Shown here in pieces: positions 18,037 to 28,356 of a stretch of DNA of 40,586 nucleotides; position 1 is the stretch's first letter, and each line of letters begins with the position of its first letter. A program made the position numbers and the translations under genes. The notes beneath the pieces were generated by a model. It had not been told where the DNA came from, did no database searches, and saw only the letters and a list, made by a program, of their open reading frames with translations. The stretch is from contig JAJJLU010003666.1 in the NCBI GenBank assembly GCA_023807065.1, positions 1-40,586 of the forward strand, read 5' to 3'. The DNA is from Isotricha intestinalis. Taxonomy: Eukaryota > Ciliophora > Litostomatea > Vestibuliferida > Isotrichidae.

Positions 18037-21036
18037 TTAATAATATTTACTGTTTAATATTCCATCTGAAAAAAATGAATTAAAACTATATTTTTTATCT
18101 CTACTTTTTGAATTAGAAATATCTCTTAAATTATTTCTTGTTGAATTAGAAATATCTCTTAAATTATTTCTTGTTGAATTAGAAATATCTCTAATATTAT
18201 TTCTAGTAGAATTAGGTCTAAATTTATTTCTTGTTAAATTACATTGTTTTTTTCTTCTTGTTGATTCTGGTTTAATCATGTCTTTTCTTTTTTTATATTG
18301 TCGATAAATTTCTTGTCTTTGAAAAAAAATAATTCCAGGTGAACAATTATAATTATTGTTTATTTTAGGTTTAAAAGTATAATTTTTTTCAGATTCTGTT
18401 TTTATTAACTTTAAGTTTTTTTTCAAATATATTTTTTGAATATCACTCTTTGTCAAAGTAATTTTTTTTGGTTTTTTCTTTTTTTTTTCATTACTATTAT
18501 AAGAATTAATTTTATTTATTATATTTATATGATTTATATTGTCATTTATTTTATTTTTCTTATTTGTTTCAGAATTATTCTTTTCTGTTATTTGATTTAA
18601 TTTTAAATTTGTAAAACTTTTATTTTTAAAAGGATGATATTGATTAACTTTAGGAGAAAAACTACAATTTGCAATTATTCTTTTTTCTTCTTGTATTTTT
18701 AATCTTCTTATTTTTTCATTTTTTATTTTATTATCAATTAAACCTTTCTTATATAAATATTCACCATAATTAATTTTATTACTTTTTCTTGCTGAAGATT
18801 TACTTCTTTTACTAGTATTATTTTTTTCTAAAATTGTAGTATTAGAATTACTTTGTTTCATATTTTGATAATTTTTACTTATACTTGTATTAGGAGAAAT
18901 ATTTCTTTTAAATATATTTTTTTGATTTGAATTTGATTTTTTTGTATTTGTTTTATTTACTCTAGGAGTTTTTGAAGAATAAAAAGATTTATGATTATCA
19001 TTTTCTTCTTCAGTATTTAAATTAAAAATTTTTTGATCAGTTTTTTCTTTATAACTTACTGGAATATAATTTTGATTTCCAAAAAATGTTTTATTATAAA
19101 TCACTTTTCTATTTATTTCTATATTTTCACTTGTAAAAGAAAAATTATTTTTTTCTTTAGGAGATGATGTTGTAAATTTTTTATTGTCTTTTATATTTTC
19201 TTTTTCAGTTAAATTTAATTTATTTGAATTTGAAATTAGACTTTCTTCTCTTTTTTCATTTTTTATTTCTTCTTTTTCTTTTATTTTATTATTACTACTA
19301 ATACTTATATTATTTTTTTGATTTTTTTCATTGAATAAACTATTTGATATTGGATTTAAAGTATTTATTTTTTTAACTTTATCATTTTCTACATTAGCAA
19401 ACTGAATTTTTTTAGGACTTTCTTTTTTCAATTGTTTATGACTAACTAAATTTGATTTTGAAAAAGTTTTTATTCTTTCAATTTCATTATTATCATTATT
19501 TTCTTTTGTTAATTTTCTAAAATTTGGAACAATTTTTTTATGATTTTGATTTATATTTTTCGTAAATTCAATTTGATGTTCTAATACATTTAAATCTTCA
19601 TTATTATCTTCATTCTTTAAAGGGTTTTCATTGTTTTTAATTGGTAACTCAAATTTATTTGTTTCAACTTGTTCTTTTTTTTCTATTTCTTTTATATTGT
19701 CTATATTAGTTTTAATTGGAGTAGATGATCTTTTTCCTAATATTAATTCATTTTTAATATTCGTTGCTATTTGATGAAATGAAAATTTTTGAGTTGGTAT
19801 CTTTCTTATAAAGTTTTCATTGTTTAAATTTAATTTTAAATTTTTGTTTTCTTGAATATTTGATTTTATTGATTTTTTTGATTTCTGTGATATTAATGAT
19901 TTATTAATTAATTTATTTTCATTTATATTATCTTCTTCATTTATATATTTTACTGATTCATTTAAACTTATTTCGTTTTTATTTGATTTTATTGTATTAT
20001 CTACATTTTGATTTTCTGAATTATTCAAAAAAGAAGATGATATTTCTGATTCTTCGTTATTTAATATTATTTCATTGTTTTTTTCATTTTTGTTATTATT
20101 TTTAATTTTATTAGATTTAATGGTTTCTTTTTTATCAAATAAATCATTATTTTTATCTTCTTTTGTTTTTTTGTTTTCTTTTATACTTTTTTTATCAAAT
20201 AAATCCTCATTTTTATCTTCTTTTGTTTTTTTATTTTCTTTTATACTTTTTTTATCAAATAAATCATCATTTTTATCTTCTTTTGTTTTTTTAGTTTCTT
20301 TTATACTTTTTTTATCAAAATTATTCATATTATTATCAATTTTTTCATATTCTATTGATTTTTTATTTATAATATTTAATTGATTATTATTATCTTTTTT
20401 TGAGTTAAGAGTATTATTATTTTCATTTAAATTTTCTTCTTTATCATAAGATTTTTCTTCTATAATTTTTATATTATTATCATCATTATAATTTTTATCC
20501 TCATTTTCTTCTTCTATTTTAAAACTTAAAGTTTCTTGATTTTTAACGAAATTTTCATTTTTATCATTATTATTTAGAATAAAATTTGTATTTAAAATTT
20601 CATCATTATTTTGCAAATATAAATTATTATCAAATTCATTTAAAAAATTTTTATCAACTTCTCCTTTTTGTTTAAAAAATTGATTACTTAATTCTTGTAA
20701 ATCACTATTTTTTTTAAATTGAATTAATAATTCTTTTATTTCTTGAGTAATATATTTCATTGTAGTACAATCTAAGTCATTTTGAATGCAAAAGTTAAAA
20801 GCTAATTCTTCAGGTTCTGAATCAGGATAAATTTTAATTTTATCAAATTTCCCATTTTCACATTCAAGTGTCATTATAAAAAAAGATTGTTCGTTTTCTT
20901 TTAAATTTACTTTATCATTTGAATCTAAAGAACTTTTATTATTAATAGAACTATCATAAAGATTTTTTCTTTTGTTTTCATTATGATTACTTTTATTTTC
21001 TTTTTTATTATTAAAATTGTTATTTACACTATTCAT
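18037..21036 (-). CDS. Long disordered protein with N-terminal ubiquitin-like fold and (T/S)FxPK(I/V)N motifs
   Basis: 999 aa. Residues about 52-107 (FIMTLECENGKFDKIKIYP, then ELAFNFCIQNDLD and an ITQEIKELLI helix) resemble the small ubiquitin-like N-terminal domain found on many protist cytoskeletal proteins. The long middle is Asn/Lys/Glu-rich and disordered, with an exact 20-residue repeat encoded at 20131-20310. The C-terminal third has NCSFSPKVNQYHPF and YTFKPKINNNYNCSPG. This (T/S)FxPK(I/V)N type of motif recurs in ciliary and flagellar proteins of protists. The end carries an 11-residue repeat (STRNNLRDISN). No catalytic domain is seen. I infer a cytoskeletal or ciliary scaffold. It is divergent from channel B, 383 bp apart. 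Confidence 0.75.
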   Translation of the reverse strand: MNSVNNNFNNKKENKSNHNENKRKNLYDSSINNKSSLDSNDKVNLKENEQSFFIMTLECENGKFDKIKIYPDSEPEELAFNFCIQNDLDCTTMKYITQEIKELLIQFKKNSDLQELSNQFFKQKGEVDKNFLNEFDNNLYLQNNDEILNTNFILNNNDKNENFVKNQETLSFKIEEENEDKNYNDDNNIKIIEEKSYDKEENLNENNNTLNSKKDNNNQLNIINKKSIEYEKIDNNMNNFDKKSIKETKKTKEDKNDDLFDKKSIKENKKTKEDKNEDLFDKKSIKENKKTKEDKNNDLFDKKETIKSNKIKNNNKNEKNNEIILNNEESEISSSFLNNSENQNVDNTIKSNKNEISLNESVKYINEEDNINENKLINKSLISQKSKKSIKSNIQENKNLKLNLNNENFIRKIPTQKFSFHQIATNIKNELILGKRSSTPIKTNIDNIKEIEKKEQVETNKFELPIKNNENPLKNEDNNEDLNVLEHQIEFTKNINQNHKKIVPNFRKLTKENNDNNEIERIKTFSKSNLVSHKQLKKESPKKIQFANVENDKVKKINTLNPISNSLFNEKNQKNNISISSNNKIKEKEEIKNEKREESLISNSNKLNLTEKENIKDNKKFTTSSPKEKNNFSFTSENIEINRKVIYNKTFFGNQNYIPVSYKEKTDQKIFNLNTEEENDNHKSFYSSKTPRVNKTNTKKSNSNQKNIFKRNISPNTSISKNYQNMKQSNSNTTILEKNNTSKRSKSSARKSNKINYGEYLYKKGLIDNKIKNEKIRRLKIQEEKRIIANCSFSPKVNQYHPFKNKSFTNLKLNQITEKNNSETNKKNKINDNINHINIINKINSYNSNEKKKKKPKKITLTKSDIQKIYLKKNLKLIKTESEKNYTFKPKINNNYNCSPGIIFFQRQEIYRQYKKRKDMIKPESTRRKKQCNLTRNKFRPNSTRNNIRDISNSTRNNLRDISNSTRNNLRDISNSKSRDKKYSFNSFFSDGILNSKYY
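18110..18208 (-). repeat. 33-bp tandem repeat inside the C-terminus of the scaffold gene
   Basis: Units start at 18110, 18143 and 18176, with a degenerate partial fourth from 18209. Each encodes 11 residues of the form STRNNLRDISN, so the frame is kept. Units one and two are almost identical at the DNA level, which indicates recent expansion. Confidence 0.9.
20131..20330 (-). repeat. 60-bp tandem repeat inside the scaffold gene
   Basis: Full units at 20131-20190, 20191-20250 and 20251-20310, with a partial fourth after 20311. Each encodes about DKKSIKENKKTKEDKNDDLF (20 residues). Units differ by only a few bases, so copy number is likely to vary between strains or to be miscounted in assemblies. 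Confidence 0.92.
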
Positions 21037-21419
21037 TTATTATTTAAGTTTAAATTAAATAAAAATATATTAAAATAATTCTGAAAGTTGGATAAAAGAT
21101 TTCATAAAAATCAATGGGAAATATATTATAAATAAATTTAGTTTTATTCATATTTTATTTATCTCTTAAGATTATTTAAAATAAAAATTAAGAATGAAAA
21201 ATAGAATTAACAATTATTTCTTAAAAAAATATGAAAAAGATTATTATCACTTAAATAACTTAAACATTAAACTCCATTTAGAGAATATTATTAAATTATT
21301 TAAATTAAATTATTTCTTAATCAAGAACTTATATAATTTTCAAATATTTATTTGATAAAATATTTAGAATTTTTGAAAAAAATTTTTTAAAAATTGTATA
21401 AAAAATTAAAAAAAAAAAT
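21037..21419. other. Divergent intergenic region, with one weak small frame
   Basis: About 380 bp between the start of the scaffold gene and the start of channel B. It probably holds both promoters. A 53-codon frame on the plus strand (21194-21355) begins with ATG and ends with TGA. No other gene here ends in TGA and I see no homology, so I do not call it a gene. Confidence 0.5.
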
Positions 21420-24400
21420 ATGGAAGAACATTCTTTTACATTAAAAACTTCAGAAAATTCTTCAGAAAACTTTGACATTGCAATAATTACAGAATCAGAA
21501 TGTACATCAAAGACTTTTGGAACAGAAGAAATAAAACAAAAAGGTTATTATTGCTTAATTTGTGATCCTCAAAAAAAAATAAAATTATGTAAATATTGCT
21601 TTTTAACTTGTCATGATAAATGTAGAAATAATAGTGATAAAGATTATTGTTCATTAAATAAAGACAATCAATTAATTTCTCCTATGATAAAATTTGCATG
21701 TGATTGTGGAATTAAAATGAAACATGTTCCAAATAAAAGTATTTCTAAAGAAAATAATTCATGTCCTATGTTTTATATTGATAAAAATTTTTGTAATGGT
21801 AAATCTTTTTATTGTGAAGAAGAAAAAGAATTTTTATGTTCATTTTGTTATTTTATGTGTCATAATAAATGTTTAAGTAAATTTACAGATAAAGAAAATG
21901 TTAAAAATAATTGTGAATGTTCTAACAGAATACATACTAAATTTAATGAATTTATTTTTCAAATTCCTTTTTTTGAATATCAAGCCAAAATGAAAACTAA
22001 ATTTTGGCCTATTCAAATTATTAATCTAATGTTTGAAAAAGGAATTTTTGATAATATATCACAAAATTTAAATAAAATAATTTTAGAATATAATCCTAAA
22101 ATTCCTTTTGAAAAAGCTCAATATTTCCCTTATTTATTAGAAAATTTGACAAATATTTTTAATAGGAAATTTAAAACTTATTATTATCAAGAAAAGTTTT
22201 ATAATATTTTTCCATTTGAACCTTTAATTAAATTTTTCAAAGAAATTAATGGTTATACTAAAGAAATGATAATTGTAAAATTTAGATTAGTATATATTAT
22301 TTTATTTATTCATTTAAAGAAAGATTTTGATAATTATAAAATATATACTTCTGTTGATTTTATGATTCCTTCAATAATTGAAAGAATAATTTATAAAAAG
22401 TTTATATTTTCAAAATCAACTTATACGAAAAAAGTTCATGAAAAATACCATTTTAAGAATTTTGATTCTGGAATAATAAAACAAATTATTTTACATGATT
22501 TAATTCCTTATTTAGAATATGGATTTGAAAAAAATTTAATTAATTTGTTAGAATATCCTGAAGAATTTAATTTCTCATTAAAATTTATTTGTTTTGTATT
22601 AAAGCAAAAATTACTATTAATAGATGATTTAGAAAAATTAATTAAACAAATGTATAATATATTTAAAAAATTTTATAATTCAATTTTAAAATTTAATAAT
22701 GAAGAACTGATTGATATTTGTTTAAATGCTTTTATAAGTTTTATTGAAATTTTTTATATAATAGGAGTAGATTATAATGATCAAGTGATTGAAGAATATT
22801 TTGATACAGGCAAATATAATCATAGTTTTATTCATGTTAAAAGTCATCATGGGAAATTATTATTTCAAATGGTTTTAAAAGCCTCAATACTAATTTCAAG
22901 ACATTATAACATAATTTCAAATGTTAATGATACTAAAAAAAAAATATTTAAAGAAAAAGAAGGAAAAGAATTAGAGTGTTCTAGAGAATTATTAAAAAAA
23001 AGAAGAATAAATCTCAATGAAATTACTTATAAAAAACCTGAGAAAGGAATTTTAAAAGAAAAAACTTTAAGATTATTTCATGATTGTTTAAAACTTTTTT
23101 CTATTAGTGATAATAATTATTATAATCAAATACAAAATTTTACAAAAAAAAGTATAATTAATTATTATAGTTTAAATGAAATCATTTCTGGATTTTCACA
23201 TAAACTAGAACAAAAAATAAACAATGAAAATCCTATAGCTATGGAAGGATTAAATAATAATTTTCTTTTTGAATTCAGTTTTTCTTTGAATGAAATATTA
23301 CAAAATTATTTTTTAAATAAATATACTCAAGAAGATAATTTATCAATTCCATTAATTTTTATTAATGAATTATCTAACTTTGAAGAATATATAAATGAAC
23401 ATTTAAATGAGTATTTAAATGACCAAGAAGATAGTACAGAATATAATTATAAATACATTCAAAGGTTAATTGATCGATATGGTCATATAAATTCTTTTCT
23501 TTTTCAAAATGAAAGAAAATTTAATTATTCAAAATTGATAAATCAAATATGTTTATCTAATCTTGAAGGAATTTTATTAAAAATTTTAATTGTATTTAGT
23601 GATAGAAGATTCCCTAAATATTTAAATTATGAACTTTTAGAAAGAGTACTATCAATTTTATCTTTATATCTAATGTCTACTTATGGAATAAGATTCTTAG
23701 TGGTTGGAAAAACACTTTCAAGATTAAATAAATTATTTCATCGATATTCATTTAATTTTTCAAATGAAAAAGGAAATTTTGCCCAAAATGAAAAATATGA
23801 AGAAAAAAGTATTAATATTACTACTTTTATTTTAGAATTTTTAAGAAATTTTTTCAAAGGATTAAAAATTTATAACATTAATTTAATGGGGCACAAAATT
23901 TTAAATAGACTTAAAAAAAACATATTAAGTCACTTAAGAGAATTTTATAAATATATTAAAGATATACTAGAACCAATCCATGATAAAGAAATTGAAAAAA
24001 AAGAAGAATCATTAAATATTAAAAAAAACAATGAATTATTATCTCAAAAATCCTTAAATTCATTAAGCTCAATTGAAGAACCAAAAGTAGAAATAATTGA
24101 AGAATTTAAAGTTCAATTTAATATAATTTTAAAAATTTTTTCTTCATTACAACCATATTATCAAGAAGTAGATTTTAAAGAAATAATAAAAGAAATATTA
24201 TCCTTATTTATTAATTCAGATTATAATTTTTGTAATCCTAATGTTTTTTATCCCTTTTATTATAAAGATTATGAGGAAACAGAAGAAATTAAAAATGAAA
24301 TATTTAAAGCAAATACAATTGAAGTTGATTTAGATGATAAAAATAAAATTGCAGAAAAATTAAATACAACTGAAAATGAAGAAAAAATAAGTATTTCTCA

Positions 24401-27400
24401 ACAATCTAAAGGGAGATTAGATATAGATTTAATATTTTCTTTTTTTAAATTATTTAGTAAATCTAAAAGTTATGTCACTGAAAAAACTTATGATTTATTA
24501 AATCCATTAAATAATTTTTTTGATTTTGAAGATAATGATGAAAAGGCTTTACTTAGACTTTTTAAATGTGAAAAATTAACAATTAAAGAAAAAAAGATTT
24601 TATTAAATTTTATGCAAAAAGTGTTTTTCATGGAAAAAATGACAACAGAAAATTTTCAATTTTTAAAAAAGCAAATAACTTCTAAAGAATATTTATGGTA
24701 TTTAATTAAGAATAATACAATAAATAATGTTTTTCCTTCTCTCTCAAATAATATTTTAGATTTACAAGATGAATATGATAGAAATTTAGATTATAATATA
24801 AAAGATATTGATGAAAAAGTTAAATTAATTAAAAGAATTGAATTATTAATAAATATTTTAATTTGTGAATTAGAATTTTATCCACTTTCTTTTATTAAAG
24901 AAAAAAATTGTGATATAAAAGTTTATACTAAAGTTTTATTAAAAGGAATAAAATACATTTCAGATTTCTTTTTTTTAGAAAGACAATTATTAAATAAAAT
25001 TTTTATTCATTTCTATTCTTTAGCTTTGGAATTTCTACCAAAAACAGAATTTTTTGTTTATATTTTGAATAATGATAATTTTAATATTGAAACAATGGGT
25101 TATTTAGGAAAAGGAGTTCATCATAATATTATTGATAAATTAAAGAATATTGATTTTAATGTGTTTAATAGAGATGAAATATATAATTATATGTCTTATG
25201 CTTTAGATGATATATTTAAGAGAACTAAAGTAAATAAAGAATTTTCATTAGCTCACTTTATTGATATTCATAATTCAATTCAAGAAAGTAATTTTACTCC
25301 TTTTTGTTTAATTGAATTTCAAGATTTTAAATTGTTTTATGAAGATGAAAAGCAAAAAGTTAAAAAAGAATTAATTAAAGATATTCATATAAATTTAATA
25401 GAAGAAATTAAAGAAATTTATATTGATGGTTTTTTAGATATTTCTAAAACTAATTATTTATATGCTATTCAAAGTGTAAATACAGATTCTTTAAATTATA
25501 GAGAAGATATTATTGATTATTTTAAAGCTTATTTAAACAGTGATATTAAAAATGATATTTTTGATTCTTTACTTTGTATCATTACTAAAACTCTTTTTTA
25601 TGATTTAAAAAAAATGCAACATAACTTTTTATTAACATTAAATAATCATTTTTTTACAAATTTTAGTGTAAACCTTCAAAAATATATTTACAGATGTTTT
25701 ATTCTAGGGAAAAATTTGCATGAATCAAAAAGATTTATAACATTAGCAAATGAAACTAAATTAACTTTACAATTTTTACAATTATTAGGAGAAGGATTTT
25801 GTACTGATTTTCATGATAAAATTTTTCTTCCAATTAATCCAGAAAACAAAGATGAAAAATCAATATTTGAAATAGTAATATCTTCTTTAGAACAAACAAT
25901 TATGTTTATACAATATGCAGATAAAATGAGTATTGAATTTATATATGATAAATTAATAGTATTAATGAAAAATTTAATAGATTTTATAATTGAATTTTTA
26001 GTAACTAATCATAAATATTCTCGTATTTTAGAAAAGCAAATTTCTGTTTTATTTTTTGAAAATCCAAAAATGATTTATGTAATTACAAATAGAAATGGTA
26101 AAGATTCAAAAATAAGATCAAATATAATATCCTTAATCAAAGTTAAATTTTTAATATTATTAATAACTTATCTTCAAAATGGAAAAAAATATAATACAAT
26201 GAATAAATTACAAGAATTGGAAATTGGTCCTATTGAATTATATGATGAAATTTTATATAATTTTCATTGTCTTATTAAAAATTGCTTTTTAACAATTCCG
26301 AACAGAATGAAAGAACTAAATACTAAAAATACAGATGATTCATTTGTAAATGAATTAATTGAATTATATATTTATGAAGAAAAATTTAGAGAATCTTTAG
26401 AATTATCAGTTTGCTTTTCATTTTATATTTTAATAAAAATTTTTGAAAAGAAATATAATAAGAAAGATATTAAAGAACATTTTAAAAGAGTAAATTTATC
26501 AAATTATTATCAAACAAATTTAAAAGATGAAGGAGAAGAAAATTGGAATTTAAATTCAAGATTTGCATTTAGAGTATATAAATTTTTAGAGCAATTAATA
26601 TTAACTGTTGAAATTAAAATTGAAGGTCCAATTGATCCAACTGAAGAAATTCCTTTAAGTAATATTGATGATTTATTAATTCAAACTAATGAAAAAAAAA
26701 ATGATGAAAATAAAGAAATTACATTTTTTATCAGACCTTATTTAACTTATTTTTTATCTAAACAATCAATAAATTCTTTTGAAATGAATGTAAATAGAGA
26801 TTCTGCCACTACAAAATATATGGGTTTAATTTATTCTTCTGATGCTTTTTTGTTTGAAATGATTGCAAATAGAAATTTAAAAAGTGAAAAAGGAATTAAA
26901 AGATTTTTAAGAGAAGTTGATTATTCGATTTTTGAAAGGATTAATTTCATATTCATTATTATTCTTAATATTGAGTTAATAATTGAACATTATAAAAATA
27001 CTTCATTATCAGATGAGGAATATAATAAATCAAATAATGAAAATTTTTATAAATATAATAAAGTAATTGTAATTATAGCTTTAATTCAATTATTTTTTTT
27101 AATTATTTCTTTAGGAATTTGGTTTAGATTTAAATTTTTTATATATTATGAAAAAAATTTATTAAAAGAAACAAAAATTACTTTTGTTTATAGACAAAGA
27201 AATCAAAGTTTCCAAAAAAAAATACCAAAAATTATTAAAGATTTTGTTTCAAATATAAATACAAATGTATTAGATGTTGCAAATGAATTAAATAAAAAAA
27301 TATCATTATATAATAAAATCTACACAGCAATTTTTAATTCAGTATTATTAAATAGAGAAATAGCAATATTAGTATATACATTAATCTTATTATTATTATA

Positions 27401-28118
27401 TTTTATAACTGTTAGTTCCATTTTTTTAATAATCCCAATGTTATTTGTTTCAAATTTATCACCAACACTTTTTGCAATATTTAAAGCACTAAAGTTAAAA
27501 GCAAAAACATTAGGAGCTGTATTACTTTTAACATTTTTTATAGTGTATTTTTTTTCTTGGTTAGCATATTTTTTTTTTCCAGATGATTTTGTATATGATA
27601 ATATATTAAATACAGAAACAGGAGAATTAATATATGAATCTTTTTGCTATTCTCCTATTCAATGTTTTTTACTTGTTGTTGATTTTGGAATTCGAAGTGG
27701 AGGAGGAATTGCAGATGCAATACATAAAAGTTCATTTAAAACTAATCAAAAATACTTTATATCAAGATTTTTTTTAGATATGTCTTTTCATTTAATGATT
27801 GTTCTAATTTTATTAAATATATTTCTAGGAGTTATTGTTGATGCTTTTGGGGAATTAAGAAATAGAAATTGGCAAACTGAAAAAGATAGAAAAAATGTTT
27901 GTTTTATTTGTCAGTTAAGTTGGGATAATTGTTTAGCTAGAAATATTAATTTTGAAAAGCATATTCAAGAAACTCATAATTTATGGAATTATGTATATTT
28001 TTTAACTTATTTATATTTGACAAATTCAAATGATTTTAATAGAGTTGAAGGTTATGTTTGGGATAAATTAGGTAAACAAGATTATAGTTGGTTACCTTTA
28101 GAAGGAAATTCTGATTAA
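21420..28118 (+). CDS. Channel B: second IP3R/RyR-type calcium channel with UBR-box-like N-terminus
   Basis: 2232 aa, a paralogue of channel A with the same order of parts but low identity outside the pore. N-terminal zinc modules: C28, C45, C48, C57, C60, C64, H65, C68, C94, C96, H102, then C115, C125, C132, C140, C143, C147, H148, C151 and a CEC...H end near 164-171. A RIH-associated-like segment is near 1449-1475 (LQFLQLLGEGFCTDFHDKIF). Membrane helices lie at about 1842-1860, 1882-1905, 1981-2010, 2031-2053 and 2117-2145. The filter IRSGGGIAD (GGGIAD at 2094-2099) is very close to the IP3R form. The C-terminal finger is C2161-x2-C2164-x16-H2181-x4-H2186, the same spacing as channel A, followed by SWLP. 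No MIR or IP3-binding core is seen. Channels A and B could form homo- or heterotetramers. Confidence 0.93.
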   Translation: MEEHSFTLKTSENSSENFDIAIITESECTSKTFGTEEIKQKGYYCLICDPQKKIKLCKYCFLTCHDKCRNNSDKDYCSLNKDNQLISPMIKFACDCGIKMKHVPNKSISKENNSCPMFYIDKNFCNGKSFYCEEEKEFLCSFCYFMCHNKCLSKFTDKENVKNNCECSNRIHTKFNEFIFQIPFFEYQAKMKTKFWPIQIINLMFEKGIFDNISQNLNKIILEYNPKIPFEKAQYFPYLLENLTNIFNRKFKTYYYQEKFYNIFPFEPLIKFFKEINGYTKEMIIVKFRLVYIILFIHLKKDFDNYKIYTSVDFMIPSIIERIIYKKFIFSKSTYTKKVHEKYHFKNFDSGIIKQIILHDLIPYLEYGFEKNLINLLEYPEEFNFSLKFICFVLKQKLLLIDDLEKLIKQMYNIFKKFYNSILKFNNEELIDICLNAFISFIEIFYIIGVDYNDQVIEEYFDTGKYNHSFIHVKSHHGKLLFQMVLKASILISRHYNIISNVNDTKKKIFKEKEGKELECSRELLKKRRINLNEITYKKPEKGILKEKTLRLFHDCLKLFSISDNNYYNQIQNFTKKSIINYYSLNEIISGFSHKLEQKINNENPIAMEGLNNNFLFEFSFSLNEILQNYFLNKYTQEDNLSIPLIFINELSNFEEYINEHLNEYLNDQEDSTEYNYKYIQRLIDRYGHINSFLFQNERKFNYSKLINQICLSNLEGILLKILIVFSDRRFPKYLNYELLERVLSILSLYLMSTYGIRFLVVGKTLSRLNKLFHRYSFNFSNEKGNFAQNEKYEEKSINITTFILEFLRNFFKGLKIYNINLMGHKILNRLKKNILSHLREFYKYIKDILEPIHDKEIEKKEESLNIKKNNELLSQKSLNSLSSIEEPKVEIIEEFKVQFNIILKIFSSLQPYYQEVDFKEIIKEILSLFINSDYNFCNPNVFYPFYYKDYEETEEIKNEIFKANTIEVDLDDKNKIAEKLNTTENEEKISISQQSKGRLDIDLIFSFFKLFSKSKSYVTEKTYDLLNPLNNFFDFEDNDEKALLRLFKCEKLTIKEKKILLNFMQKVFFMEKMTTENFQFLKKQITSKEYLWYLIKNNTINNVFPSLSNNILDLQDEYDRNLDYNIKDIDEKVKLIKRIELLINILICELEFYPLSFIKEKNCDIKVYTKVLLKGIKYISDFFFLERQLLNKIFIHFYSLALEFLPKTEFFVYILNNDNFNIETMGYLGKGVHHNIIDKLKNIDFNVFNRDEIYNYMSYALDDIFKRTKVNKEFSLAHFIDIHNSIQESNFTPFCLIEFQDFKLFYEDEKQKVKKELIKDIHINLIEEIKEIYIDGFLDISKTNYLYAIQSVNTDSLNYREDIIDYFKAYLNSDIKNDIFDSLLCIITKTLFYDLKKMQHNFLLTLNNHFFTNFSVNLQKYIYRCFILGKNLHESKRFITLANETKLTLQFLQLLGEGFCTDFHDKIFLPINPENKDEKSIFEIVISSLEQTIMFIQYADKMSIEFIYDKLIVLMKNLIDFIIEFLVTNHKYSRILEKQISVLFFENPKMIYVITNRNGKDSKIRSNIISLIKVKFLILLITYLQNGKKYNTMNKLQELEIGPIELYDEILYNFHCLIKNCFLTIPNRMKELNTKNTDDSFVNELIELYIYEEKFRESLELSVCFSFYILIKIFEKKYNKKDIKEHFKRVNLSNYYQTNLKDEGEENWNLNSRFAFRVYKFLEQLILTVEIKIEGPIDPTEEIPLSNIDDLLIQTNEKKNDENKEITFFIRPYLTYFLSKQSINSFEMNVNRDSATTKYMGLIYSSDAFLFEMIANRNLKSEKGIKRFLREVDYSIFERINFIFIIILNIELIIEHYKNTSLSDEEYNKSNNENFYKYNKVIVIIALIQLFFLIISLGIWFRFKFFIYYEKNLLKETKITFVYRQRNQSFQKKIPKIIKDFVSNINTNVLDVANELNKKISLYNKIYTAIFNSVLLNREIAILVYTLILLLLYFITVSSIFLIIPMLFVSNLSPTLFAIFKALKLKAKTLGAVLLLTFFIVYFFSWLAYFFFPDDFVYDNILNTETGELIYESFCYSPIQCFLLVVDFGIRSGGGIADAIHKSSFKTNQKYFISRFFLDMSFHLMIVLILLNIFLGVIVDAFGELRNRNWQTEKDRKNVCFICQLSWDNCLARNINFEKHIQETHNLWNYVYFLTYLYLTNSNDFNRVEGYVWDKLGKQDYSWLPLEGNSD

Positions 28119-28356
28119 ATAATATTTTAAGTTTTATTTGTTTTTTGTAAATTTAATAGAATTTGAAAATATCTTTTTACTTAGGAATTTGAGTATTATT
28201 AATATTTTGAAAATAAAGCTATTATATGTGATAAAGTAAATATTTTGAAATAAAATTATGGTAATTTTAGTTTTTATTTGATTATATAAAAGTTATTAAA
28301 TTAAAAAGAAAATTTTTATTTTTTATTATATAAATTATAATTAAAAAAAAAATTAA

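Noticed and set aside
20075..20383. Plus-strand 102-codon frame with a Leu/Ser/Phe repeat
   Set aside because: Complement of the 60-bp repeat in the scaffold gene; it inherits the repeat and has no features of its own.
9439..28118. Calling the two channels ordinary IP3 receptors
   Set aside because: The pore and C-terminus fit, but there is no MIR or IP3-binding core; the N-terminus consists of Cys/His modules, so IP3 gating should not be assumed.
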